This document shows positions 34,637 through 42,765 of a DNA stretch of 61,042 bases, in pieces. Source of the stretch: an uncultured Porphyromonas sp. (GTDB lineage Bacteria > Bacteroidota > Bacteroidia > Bacteroidales > Porphyromonadaceae); contig NZ_CAJZFJ010000003.1 in assembly GCF_915070105.1 (NCBI RefSeq), positions 1 through 61,042 on the forward strand, read 5' to 3'. How positions within the stretch are numbered: position 1 is the first letter of the stretch; each line of letters starts with the position of its first letter. The position numbers and the translations under genes are program-made. A model generated the notes under the pieces. The model ran no database searches. It was given only the letters and a program-made list of their open reading frames with translations, and was not told where the DNA came from.

Positions 34637-37138
34637 ATGGATAGATTAGTCACCCCAGCCTTCGCCCCCGAGGAGCTACGAAGGCTTCTGAAGACCTCCC
34701 TCCCCGTCCAGGAGGGTAGTGCCTTGATACGACACATCCTGACTGATAGCCGTTCACTCCTCAGCCCTTCAGATACCCTCTTCATCGCCATCACTACCGA
34801 TTCGGGGGATGGTCACCGCTATATCCCACAGCTCTACGCCCGTGGGGTACGTAGCTTCGTCGTGGAGCACTTGCCAGAGCAGGTGACTAAGGGCGAATGG
34901 TCGGGCAACTGGTATGTCGTCCCCTCCTCGGTACGAGCCCTGCAGTGCATCGCTTCGGCTCATCGGGCTCGCTTCCCCCAGCTACAGTGTATCGGGATCA
35001 CGGGAAGTAATGGGAAGACGATCGTTAAGGAGCTCCTCTATCAGCTCCTAGAGCCGACACGTGCTGTCGTGCGCTCCCCTCGTAGCTACAATTCGCAGAT
35101 CGGTGTCCCCCTCTCCGTGCTCGGGATAGAGGCGACAGACGAACTGGCGATCCTAGAGGCGGGTATCTCCCAGCCCCATGAGATGGCACCCCTCCGGGAA
35201 GTGATCCAGCCGAGTATTGGCCTCTTCACCTGCCTAGGTAGTGCCCATCAGGAGAACTTTGTGTCGCTGGAGGAGAAGCTTCGGGAGAAGCTCCAGCTCT
35301 TCACCGCCTGCCATACGACTGTCTACGGGATAGATGACCCCCTCGTGGCACGGCTGATGCGGGAGGCTTGTCCCGAGGGTGAGCACCTCACCTGGAGTAG
35401 AAAAGACCGCACTGCGACCCTCTATGTAGAGCGAGAGGAAGCACGGGGAGATAAGACGAACCTCCAGCTACGAGCCCTAGGGAAGGACTATCAGCTGACC
35501 CTCCCCTTCACCGATGCGGGTTATGTGGAGGATTGCTTGGTCGCCCTCACGCTCATTACCCAGCTTGCCCCCGAGCTCCTGAGCCAACCCGAGCGATGGG
35601 AAGGCCTTCACTCCGTGGCCATGCGCCTAGAGGTCAAGGATGGTATAGCGGGGAATACCCTCATCAACGACTCCTACAGCTGTGACCTCCAGTCGCTCTC
35701 TATCGCCCTAGACTTCCTGAGGCGACGGGCTACCGCCACGGCGATGCGTCCAGTCCTACTGCTCTCGGACATCGAGGGAAGCGGCCTCGGTGACCAAGTC
35801 CTCTATGGCGAGGTGGCGAGCCTGATCCGTAGCTACGGGGTGCAGGAGCTGATCGCCGTAGGGGAGCATATCTCGTCCCAACTGGAGGGGCTCGAGGGGG
35901 TGCAGGTCATTACCTTCCCCACGACACAGGCTTTGCTGGGGTCTCAGGTGCTGTCACAGATTCAGGGGAGCTGTCTGCTGATTAAGGGGGCTCGGCGCTT
36001 TGCCTTCGAGGAGGTCTACCGCAGGCTCTCCATTCAGGAGCACCAGACAGTGCTGGATATAGACCTACAGGCTGTCGTGCACAACCTCAATCACTACCGA
36101 GCTCTCCTGCATCCCCAGCATCCGATCATCTGTATGATCAAGGCTGATGGGTACGGCACAGGTGCCTTTGAGCTAGCACGCACACTGCAAGAGCATAGGG
36201 TGGAATACCTCGCCGTAGCCGTCGCAGACGAAGGGCGAGAGCTTAGGGAGAAGGGGATACGCACCCACCTCATGATTATGAACCCCGAGCTACGCAGTGC
36301 CGAGACCCTCTTTGCCCACATGCTAGAGCCCGAGGTGTACAGCTTCCAGCTCCTAGAGGGGCTTCGTGCGAAGGCTCGGGCGCTGGGGGTGCAGGACTTC
36401 CCGATACATATCAAGGTCGATAGTGGGATGCACCGCTTGGGCTTCGACTACGAGGATATGGAGCGTCTCGGTAGGGAGCTCGCTGCGTGCAGTGAACTGC
36501 GGGTGTGCACGGTCTTTAGCCATCTAGCGACGGCAGACGAGGAGACCAAGGCGGACTATGTCCACCACCAGTATGAGCAGTTTGTCCAGAGCTGTGATGC
36601 GCTGGAGCGTACCCTCGGCTATCGTCCTCGTCGCCACCTGCTCAATACGGCAGGGATCGAGCGTTATCCCCAGTATGCGCTGGATATGGCTCGTCTTGGG
36701 ATCGGACTCTACGGCTTCAGCCCCACGGCTAGGGCAGGGGTAGAGCCCATCGCCCGCTTCTCTACTGTGATCCTTCAGGTGAAGGACCTGAAGGCAGGCG
36801 AATACATCGGCTGCGGCTGTCGTGGGCAGCTCGCTCGTGATTCCCGTGTGGCGGTACTGCCCGTCGGGTATGCCGATGGCTTCAGCCGACGACTGAGCCG
36901 GGGAGCGTATGCGGTGATGATCCGTGGACATCTCTGCCCCACGATCGGCAATGTGTGTATGGATGCCTGTATGGTCGATGTGACGGATGTGCCCGGTGTG
37001 CTGGTAGGGGATGAAGCGATCCTCTTCGGATGCGAAGGCCTTCCCCTAGAGGATGTGGCCGAGGTCTGCGATACCATCCCCTACGAGATCCTCACGGGGA
37101 TCTCCTCCCGAGTCCAGCGTCGCTACTGGCGTGAGTAA
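34637..37138 (+). CDS. Bifunctional MurF ligase / alanine racemase fusion
   Basis: The N-terminal MurF half (about 1-465) adds D-Ala-D-Ala to UDP-MurNAc-tripeptide. It has an N-terminal domain (LRHIL/IRHILTDSRSLLSPSDTLFIAI), P-loop GITGSNGKT (about 119-127) and the ATP-grasp-like central region with NDSYSCD (about 334-340). The C-terminal alanine racemase half (about 470-833) makes D-alanine with pyridoxal phosphate. It has MIKADGYGTGA with catalytic K502, HIKVDSGMHRLGF, and VLPVGYADGFSRR with the catalytic tyrosine. The single 833-residue fusion is common in Bacteroidota. It joins the enzyme that makes D-Ala to the ligase that uses it. It has its own promoter box. The PLP for Alr may come from pdxJ/pdxH products, both in this window. 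Confidence 0.95.
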   Translation: MDRLVTPAFAPEELRRLLKTSLPVQEGSALIRHILTDSRSLLSPSDTLFIAITTDSGDGHRYIPQLYARGVRSFVVEHLPEQVTKGEWSGNWYVVPSSVRALQCIASAHRARFPQLQCIGITGSNGKTIVKELLYQLLEPTRAVVRSPRSYNSQIGVPLSVLGIEATDELAILEAGISQPHEMAPLREVIQPSIGLFTCLGSAHQENFVSLEEKLREKLQLFTACHTTVYGIDDPLVARLMREACPEGEHLTWSRKDRTATLYVEREEARGDKTNLQLRALGKDYQLTLPFTDAGYVEDCLVALTLITQLAPELLSQPERWEGLHSVAMRLEVKDGIAGNTLINDSYSCDLQSLSIALDFLRRRATATAMRPVLLLSDIEGSGLGDQVLYGEVASLIRSYGVQELIAVGEHISSQLEGLEGVQVITFPTTQALLGSQVLSQIQGSCLLIKGARRFAFEEVYRRLSIQEHQTVLDIDLQAVVHNLNHYRALLHPQHPIICMIKADGYGTGAFELARTLQEHRVEYLAVAVADEGRELREKGIRTHLMIMNPELRSAETLFAHMLEPEVYSFQLLEGLRAKARALGVQDFPIHIKVDSGMHRLGFDYEDMERLGRELAACSELRVCTVFSHLATADEETKADYVHHQYEQFVQSCDALERTLGYRPRRHLLNTAGIERYPQYALDMARLGIGLYGFSPTARAGVEPIARFSTVILQVKDLKAGEYIGCGCRGQLARDSRVAVLPVGYADGFSRRLSRGAYAVMIRGHLCPTIGNVCMDACMVDVTDVPGVLVGDEAILFGCEGLPLEDVAEVCDTIPYEILTGISSRVQRRYWRE

Positions 37139-37672
37139 GGGAGGACGACTATACGCACGCTCTTTACATCACGCTCTTTACATCAACATTGCCCTTGCCC
37201 CAGATCTTGTAGGGGATGAAGGTAGACACAAGGCCTCCGGTTTGGTGCGAAGTGCAATGGTGTTATTGAGGGATCCTTCCCTCACAAGCTAAGATGAGTG
37301 AGGGGTATTTCTTAATGTTCCTAGAAGCAAATGTAGAGACTTTCCTACCGAAAAGCAAAGTTTATATATAATAAAAATACTAACAAAGTATAATTAAAAT
37401 AATTAAGAACTAAAGGTGCTGTTTCGTAGTCTCTTACCCCTTCTTTGACCCTAAAACCACCCCTGTAGTCCCTGCCTTGTTTGACTCCTAATTTATTGAT
37501 AATAGAGTGAGTTTTGATGCTTGCTCTTGCCTGAGTCGGTCACAAGGAGATTACCCTCGAAGCTCTCTCACTACTCATCCTGGAGCCAACCTATGGCGAT
37601 AGCAGGTGGGGATATATCGTGCATAATTGTGTTAAACAAGGAGATCTAGTTGCTTACGAAGGGTGTATCTTG
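37139..37672. other. Gap after murF-alr with a direct repeat and a possible gene remnant
   Basis: Direct repeat CGCTCTTTACATCA twice in tandem near 37158-37185. On the minus strand 37164-37262 encodes QTGGLVSTFIPYKIWGKGN followed by VDVKSVM and a stop, which looks like the end of a lost gene but I cannot name the family. 37340-37420 is an AT-rich tract (TTTATATATAATAAAAATAC). No complete gene. Confidence 0.4.
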
Positions 37673-37680
37673 TACTTTTG
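37673..37680 (+). promoter_or_regulatory. pdxH promoter (-33 and -7)
   Basis: TACTTTTG at 37673-37680 with TTG at 37650-37652, spaced 20 bp, fits the Bacteroidota -33/-7 arrangement. The pdxH ATG is 86 nt downstream at 37766. Confidence 0.65.
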
Positions 37681-37765
37681 TGAGAGCAGACTCATGGGGT
37701 CTCGATAGTACCTCTACCCGCTGGGGGTATGTATCTACTCCGCCCTAATATGTCTTAACAAGAGT

Positions 37766-38416
37766 ATGGTAAAGGATCTACATTTAGAGAATATACGCAG
37801 GGAGTACTCCTCCCTGAGTCTCGGGCGCAAGGATTTGCCTGATGATCCCTTTGAACTCGTGGGCAAGTGGCTCAACCAAGCTATAGAGACCCAGGTCAAT
37901 GAGCCCACAGCTATGATCGTCGCCACCTCGACCCCCGATGGCTACCCAAGTGTCCGTACCGTCCTACTGAAGGAAGTGCTGGACGAGCAGTTCGTCTTCT
38001 ATAGCAACTATGAGAGTCGCAAGGGGCAGCAGATCGCTGCCAATCCTCATGTTGCCCTCACGTTCCTATGGCACGAGCTGGAGCGTCAGATCCATGTAGA
38101 GGGGGATATTCACCGCCTAAGCCCTGAGGAGAGCGATGCCTACTTCGCCATGCGTCCCTACAAGAGTAGGGTAGGGGCACGTATCTCTCCACAGAGTCAG
38201 CACATACCCTCGCGCGAATACATCATGATGCGCTTTGCTTCGGAGAGCCTCCGCTTCGTAGGGCGGGAGGTACCTCGCCCAGCCAACTGGGGGGGCTGGG
38301 CTGTCGTACCCCGCCGTATTGAGTTCTGGCAGGGTCGTGATAGCCGACTGCACGACCGCTTCCTCTACGAGCGGCAGGCAGACGGTAGCTGGGAGATCCA
38401 TCGCCTCGCCCCATAG
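37766..38416 (+). CDS. pdxH: Pyridoxamine 5'-phosphate oxidase
   Basis: PdxH oxidises pyridoxine or pyridoxamine 5'-phosphate to pyridoxal phosphate with FMN. The 216-residue product has the N-terminal helix (IRREYSSLSLGRKDLPDDPF), PSVRTVLLKEVLDEQFVFYSNYESRKGQQI (about 51-80, FMN site) and FLWHELERQIHVEGDI. The C-terminal signature is FWQGRDSRLHDRFLY (about 193-207). Length is typical. It lies 39 nt before the XerD-like gene and has its own promoter. With pdxJ at 59 kb it covers two steps of PLP biosynthesis. Confidence 0.96.
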   Translation: MVKDLHLENIRREYSSLSLGRKDLPDDPFELVGKWLNQAIETQVNEPTAMIVATSTPDGYPSVRTVLLKEVLDEQFVFYSNYESRKGQQIAANPHVALTFLWHELERQIHVEGDIHRLSPEESDAYFAMRPYKSRVGARISPQSQHIPSREYIMMRFASESLRFVGREVPRPANWGGWAVVPRRIEFWQGRDSRLHDRFLYERQADGSWEIHRLAP

Positions 38417-38455
38417 CTCTCCATAGCTCTCCATCGCTCCTCGATAGGTGATCTT

Positions 38456-39385
38456 ATGCCCACGCCACCCAACTATATCCAGGCCTTCCTCGACTATCTC
38501 CGCTCCGAGGTCGATGCCTCGCCCATGACGATCCACGCCTACTCGGTGGATCTATGGGCGTTCCTAGCCTATACAGAGGAGCGACTAGGCGAACCCTTCG
38601 CCCCCACGGAGCACGACCTCGACCTCGTACGGAGCTGGCTATCTCATCGGTTGGACACGGGCTCCAAGGCCTCTTCGGTGGGTAAGTACCTTGCCTCGCT
38701 CAAGAGCTACTATCGCTATCTACTACGCAGTGGAATCATTCGGGTCAATCCTATTCAATCCCTCCGTCCGCCGAAGGCAGATAAGCCTCTCCCCGTCTAC
38801 GTCCCGACAGCAGAGCTCAATAGGCTCATTGACGAATCCTCCGAGGCGCAGGACTGGATAGGGGTACGAGATCAGCTCCTCCTATCTATCCTCTATGAGT
38901 GTGGGCTGAGACGCTCTGAGCTCGCAGGCCTTCTGGATCGTAATGTAGACCTTCACTCCCGACAGCTCAAGGTGCTGGGTAAGGGACGCAAAGAGCGCAT
39001 CGTCCCCTTTGGCGAAGGCTTAGCCCAGGCCATCAAGCACTGGCGGGATATACGTGATGAGCGGTTTGGCTCTACCGAGACGCTCTTGGTCACCTCTCGG
39101 GGTGGAGCGATGAGTCCCCATTCTGTCTACCAAGTCGTACACCGAGCCCTCGCCTCTGTGCCTCACCTCTCCCGTCGTGGAGCGCATGCCCTTCGTCACT
39201 CCTTTGCCACCGATATGCTTAACTCGGGGGGCGACCTTATGCTCCTGCGTGAGCTCCTCGGTCACAACTCTGTCTCCACGACCGTACGTTATACCCACAC
39301 CTCCTTCGAGCAGCTCAAGCAGGTCTACCAAGCTCATCCCCGTGCGAGCCACACTCCGCCTGACGAGCCCGAAGGGGAGGGCTAA
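38456..39385 (+). CDS. XerC/XerD-type tyrosine recombinase
   Basis: The 309-residue product is a full-length tyrosine recombinase, usually XerD in Bacteroidota, which resolves chromosome dimers at dif. It has an N-terminal SAM-like core-binding domain (about 8-95) and a catalytic domain. The motifs are CGLRRSEL (Arg near 153), GKGRKERIVP (Lys), HALRHSFATDML (His-x-x-Arg) and LGHNSVSTTVRYTH (His and the nucleophile Tyr). It is not next to an integron, phage or tRNA gene, so it looks like a housekeeping Xer rather than an integrase. I cannot tell XerC from XerD by eye. The downstream polar tail (RASHTPPDEPEGEG) is short. Confidence 0.9.
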   Translation: MPTPPNYIQAFLDYLRSEVDASPMTIHAYSVDLWAFLAYTEERLGEPFAPTEHDLDLVRSWLSHRLDTGSKASSVGKYLASLKSYYRYLLRSGIIRVNPIQSLRPPKADKPLPVYVPTAELNRLIDESSEAQDWIGVRDQLLLSILYECGLRRSELAGLLDRNVDLHSRQLKVLGKGRKERIVPFGEGLAQAIKHWRDIRDERFGSTETLLVTSRGGAMSPHSVYQVVHRALASVPHLSRRGAHALRHSFATDMLNSGGDLMLLRELLGHNSVSTTVRYTHTSFEQLKQVYQAHPRASHTPPDEPEGEG

Positions 39386-39598
39386 CCCCTTTCTCCCCCA
39401 TAGTTTCCCAGGCCTTGATACCTTCGCTCTCTGCCACACGTACACCTATCACCTATACATTATTATATAGCTCTCTACCACACACACGCTCTACCTCATC
39501 TCGTTCCTTGTCTCCATACGACGTCTCTTCCTCCACTAGTTGAGGCATTTCACTACAGCACACACTATCATATATACCATCCTATACACACTCGTACT
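39386..39598. other. Short gap, no gene seen
   Basis: No gene; CT-rich sequence with ACACAC runs. Promoter not recognised for the next gene. Confidence 0.4.
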
Positions 39599-41179
39599 AT
39601 GCGCCTTATTACCTATATATGCCTTCTTCTCCTTGTGGTGAGAATACCCCTTGGGGCACAAACATGGACACCCGACCTAGGCGGTGACGGGATCGTGCCC
39701 CCAGCTCCGACTTGGCGATTAGACCGTGATCACTTCTTGCTCCGAGGGGGAGCGATCGAGCTCCATGCTCCTCGCCCTGTGGCACGGGGGCTGAGTGTCC
39801 TCTCCATTGCTACGACTTTACCCGAAGATCCACGCTTCGAGGGGCGCATACGCTGGCAGGTGCAGCCCTCCTCGGTGAACTGTAGTTATGTCCTACTATG
39901 CTGTCTCTCCCAGCAGGGTAATACCTACGACTATGTTGCCCTCGCTGTCGGAGGCGAACATCACGGCATCGCCCTCGTGACGCTCTCTCTACAGCTAAAT
40001 CCCGAGGGAAGTGCCTCACGCATCAAGTACCGAGAGACCAAGACGCTCATCGAGGAGGAAGGTGTTGCCTCTACCCATGTCTTCAGTATCGACTATCGGG
40101 TGGACTACCGAAGAGGAGTAGGCTGGCGTCTCGTGATCTCCTTCCCTGACAAGGGCGGGCAACCTCTCGAGCTCGGGACAAATGATGAGTTCCTGCCCTC
40201 TTTGCCGACGAAAAACTCCCTCGCCTGGGTCTGCCAATACTCCCCGAAGAACAACGAGGCTTGGCAACTTAGCCACCTTCGGATCTCCTCCGCCCTAGGT
40301 CAAAGCACTCCTCCCCCAAGTGACGACCCTGCCCCCGACCCCGTTCCTCCCATTGACACCAATCCCGGTAAGCATGTCCTGATCTCTGAGGTGATGGCAC
40401 ACCCTGCGAAGGAAGGGGTAGAGTACATTGAGCTCTACAACCCCACGGATGAGCCTCTTCGCCTTTCGCCCTACCGCCTTGTCGTCGGGCGGGATGCAGA
40501 GTCGGTAGAGGTCGTCTCTCTGCCTGATGTCTCCCTCTTCGCTCGCTCGTTTGTCGTCCTGACGAGTGACCGCTCCACGCTGATGTCGCTCTACGGGCTT
40601 CCGGCTCAGGGTGTCCTAGAGGTAAGCCTTCCCCATCTTACAGACCGAGCAGGGGTGGTTGGGCTCATCGATGCCACGGGGCGCACGATAGATGCCTGCA
40701 GCTACGACAAGGCTCGTCTACCTAGGGGAATGAAGACCAAGGCTGGCGTAGCGTGGGAGCGTGTCGATCCCCTACGTGATGACGACGGAGCTACCAATTG
40801 GCGTCCTGCACGTGCTACCCAAGGCCATGCTACCCCTGGTAGATCCAATTCGCTTTGGAGCAAAGAGCCGAGAGAACAAGACCCCAAGGCCTCTGATGCC
40901 CCTCGTGGGGGCTCTACTACCCCCTCGGAACTTCTGCAAGAGCTACGTGCATACTCAGGCCACCAAGTCACCTGGCGTATCTATGACCTGATGGGGCAAC
41001 TCGTTGTCCAGCAGAATGAGGGGCACCACCCGACGAACCTGCTCTCGCTCCTAGAACATCCCGAGCAGCACCTAGAGGCTCTCGTCGGTTCTCGCCGTGG
41101 GCTACTCCTCCTCGTCGTCACCCTTTCAACTCCCGAGACCCTCAGTGATCGACGTGTCGTTAAGCTCTACCGCCCCTAG
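39599..41179 (+). CDS. Exported lamin-tail-domain protein, probable type IX secretion cargo
   Basis: The 526-residue product has a signal peptide (MRLITYICLLLLVVRIPLGAQ). A beta-rich N-terminal domain follows (about 25-235) and a Pro/Asp linker (about 236-258). The lamin tail domain is at about 260-430 (HVLISEVMAHPAKEGVEYIELYNPTDEPLRLS...). The last 75 residues (from about 452) contain WRIYDLMGQLVVQQ and a final RRVVKLYRP. This fits the type IX secretion C-terminal domain: a beta sandwich with a DLxGxxV-type strand and a terminal Lys/Arg-rich strand. Lamin tail domains are frequent on secreted Bacteroidota proteins. I infer export through the type IX system, but the CTD call is by eye. The substrate or binding role is unknown. 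It stands 213 nt after the xer-like gene. Confidence 0.75.
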   Translation: MRLITYICLLLLVVRIPLGAQTWTPDLGGDGIVPPAPTWRLDRDHFLLRGGAIELHAPRPVARGLSVLSIATTLPEDPRFEGRIRWQVQPSSVNCSYVLLCCLSQQGNTYDYVALAVGGEHHGIALVTLSLQLNPEGSASRIKYRETKTLIEEEGVASTHVFSIDYRVDYRRGVGWRLVISFPDKGGQPLELGTNDEFLPSLPTKNSLAWVCQYSPKNNEAWQLSHLRISSALGQSTPPPSDDPAPDPVPPIDTNPGKHVLISEVMAHPAKEGVEYIELYNPTDEPLRLSPYRLVVGRDAESVEVVSLPDVSLFARSFVVLTSDRSTLMSLYGLPAQGVLEVSLPHLTDRAGVVGLIDATGRTIDACSYDKARLPRGMKTKAGVAWERVDPLRDDDGATNWRPARATQGHATPGRSNSLWSKEPREQDPKASDAPRGGSTTPSELLQELRAYSGHQVTWRIYDLMGQLVVQQNEGHHPTNLLSLLEHPEQHLEALVGSRRGLLLLVVTLSTPETLSDRRVVKLYRP

Positions 41180-41410
41180 GCTCTCACGGGCTAGTCTCCC
41201 TCAGCTGGCGACAGCTCCCTATCTCTCCATGCCTAGGCTCATCACCTCATCCATCGCCCTATCTCCCCCTAGGCTCATCATCCAGCACTCCTCGGCTATC
41301 TAGTCTAGCGCCCCACACACTATACCTCCTAGCACTCATAGTCTATCCACCCTGCCCAACCCACACAGCTCTACCAGCTCTGGTGCACTCTGGGCTAGGT
41401 TTGGCTAGCT

Positions 41411-41519
41411 TATTAGGCCTATTGCACCTATTGCACCTATTAGACCTCTCGCTCCCATAGCTCTGCTGGGGCTAGGTCTAATAGGTGCAATAGGTCTAAT
41501 AAGTCTAATAGGTCCGATA
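41411..41519 (+). repeat. Facing pair of 9-bp arrays forming a long hairpin
   Basis: Left arm 41411-41446: TATTAGGCC, TATTGCACC, TATTGCACC, TATTAGACC. Right arm 41475-41519: GGTCTAATA, GGTGCAATA, GGTCTAATA, AGTCTAATA, GGTCCGATA. The left arm read backwards pairs with the right one over about 37 bp with roughly 4 mismatches, loop of about 28 nt. It lies 232 nt after the lamin-tail gene and could act as a transcription end or a processing structure. Confidence 0.75.
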
Positions 41520-41570
41520 CTATAGCCCCCCACTCTGTGGGGCTCTACTATGGGTATCTCCCTCGCATCG

Positions 41571-42140
41571 TCCTCTCGTGGTCTGCTCCCTCCCACACAC
41601 TCTCTCATCTACCAGCTGTAGTGCTCATGCGCACATTAGCTGTCGTGGGCATCGTCCTCTCGTGGTCTGCCCCCTCCCTCACACACTCTCTCATCTACTA
41701 GCAGTGGTGCTCATGCGCTCATCTGCTATCGTGGGCATCGGCCTCTTGTGGTCTGCTCTCTCCCCCTCACACACTCTCTCTTCTACCAGCAGTGGTGCTC
41801 ATGCGCTCATCTGCTGTCGTGGGCATCTTCCTCTTGTGGTCACTCCCTCTCCCCACTCTTTCTCATCTACCAGCAGTGGTGCTCATGCGCTCATCTGCTG
41901 TCGTGGGCATCGTCCTCTCGAGGTCTGCCCCCTCCCTCACACACTCTCTCATCTACCCGCAGTGGTGCTCATGCGCTCATCTGCTATCGTGGGCATCCTC
42001 CACTCGTGGTCTGCCCCCTCCCTCACACACTCTCTCATCTACCAGCCGTGGTGCTCATGCGCTCATCTGCTGTCGTGGGCATCGTCCTCTCGAGGTCTAC
42101 TCCCTCCAACACGCACTCTCATCTACTAGCAGTGGTGCTC
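41571..42140 (+). repeat. 84-88 bp minisatellite, about six and a half units
   Basis: Units begin CCTCTCGTGGTCTGC, pass CACACACTCTCTCATCTAC, then CAGTGGTGCTCATGCGCTC and CTGTCGTGGGCATCG. Starts are near 41572, 41656, 41742, 41830, 41914, 42000 and 42086, so period is 84, 86, 88, 84, 86, 86. The period is not constant modulo 3, so it is not coding. Unit sequences differ at scattered sites. No unique spacers, hence not CRISPR. Confidence 0.9.
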
Positions 42141-42205
42141 TCCCGAGTGGGGGAGAGAGTTCCGTCTCCCTAGCTTTGCCTAGAGCTAGTGAGTAGCATA
42201 CCTAT

Positions 42206-42245
42206 ATTAGACTTATTGCACCTATTAGCCCTATGACCTATTAGC
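42206..42245 (-). repeat. 9-bp array, reversed orientation
   Basis: TATTAGACT, TATTGCACC, TATTAGCCC, TATGACC, TATTAGCCC: the minus-strand version of the GGTCTAATA family, next to copy B of the dispersed element, as at the other end of copy A. Confidence 0.7.
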
Positions 42246-42283
42246 CCTACTGCACCGATAGCCCCACGCCCCATTTATCCTGC

Positions 42284-42525
42284 CCCTATCACCAGTCGCT
42301 CATCACACCCTTTCCGAGAGCCCCCTAGAGTAGGGCTCGGTATGTCCACTGTAATCACCTTACATAGGTGACTGGAACGATCATTATATGTTCGCCTCCC
42401 CGCTCTCGGTAAGAGCGCAGTCATCACCTTACATAGGTGATTAGGGTGGATATTATATGCCCTCTATCTCCCTTCTCGGCATGTCCTAGCTCCGCCTCTC
42501 GTAGTGCCCGATATAGAGGGAGTTA
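42284..42525 (-). repeat. Copy B of the dispersed intergenic element (long form, inverted)
   Basis: Reverse-complement relative of copy A at 16624-16890. It ends GAGGGAGTTA (the head reversed) at 42525 and carries the ATCACCTTACATAGGTGAT hairpins at about 42354-42372 and 42422-42440. 42374-42446 is a 73-bp perfect inverted match to 16703-16775. Copy B lacks a piece of about 28 bp present in A. Confidence 0.85.
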
Positions 42526-42710
42526 GGAGAGGGGATTGGGCGGGTGGTTACCTTTGGCTATTGACCAAGGGGAAGGGGTGGGGAAGGGCGCATATCTGGA
42601 CGACTCTCGTGGAGGGCGGGTGTCATGCTCTGTGAGAGTACACATGCTGGGAGGGCATATATGAGTGCGCACCCCTTAGAGTGGGGAATTGGTGTTGGGG
42701 TGCTTATGCT

Positions 42711-42718
42711 TATCTTTG
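42711..42718 (+). promoter_or_regulatory. sulP promoter, also decides the start
   Basis: TATCTTTG with TTG at 42689-42691, spacing 19 bp, a good match to the -33/-7 consensus. The sulP open frame begins upstream at 42625, before this promoter, so the true start must be downstream (ATG 42766). Confidence 0.65.
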
Positions 42719-42765
42719 TCTGTATTATATATAATGTAAGGAGGACTTATTTGAGGAATAAATAC

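Larger units (their letters stand above)
41180..42283. other. Repeat-rich gap upstream of sulP, no gene
   Basis: No gene. It contains two facing 9-bp arrays (41411-41519), a minisatellite (41571-42140) and another 9-bp array (42206-42245). Long open frames on the plus strand across the minisatellite would encode Ser/His/Cys/Leu-rich repeats and are artefacts of the tandem units. Confidence 0.7.

Noticed and set aside
38456..39385. Phage or integron integrase
   Set aside because: No attachment site, phage genes, gene cassettes or tRNA nearby; sequence is like housekeeping Xer.
41571..42140. CRISPR-like array of repeats
   Set aside because: Units are 84-88 bp with no unique spacers between short repeats and no cas genes nearby, so it is a minisatellite.
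41578..42196. Plus-strand open frames over the minisatellite
   Set aside because: Translate to repeated Cys/Ser/His/Leu-rich units; repeat period is not constant modulo 3, and three frames are open only because of the repeats.
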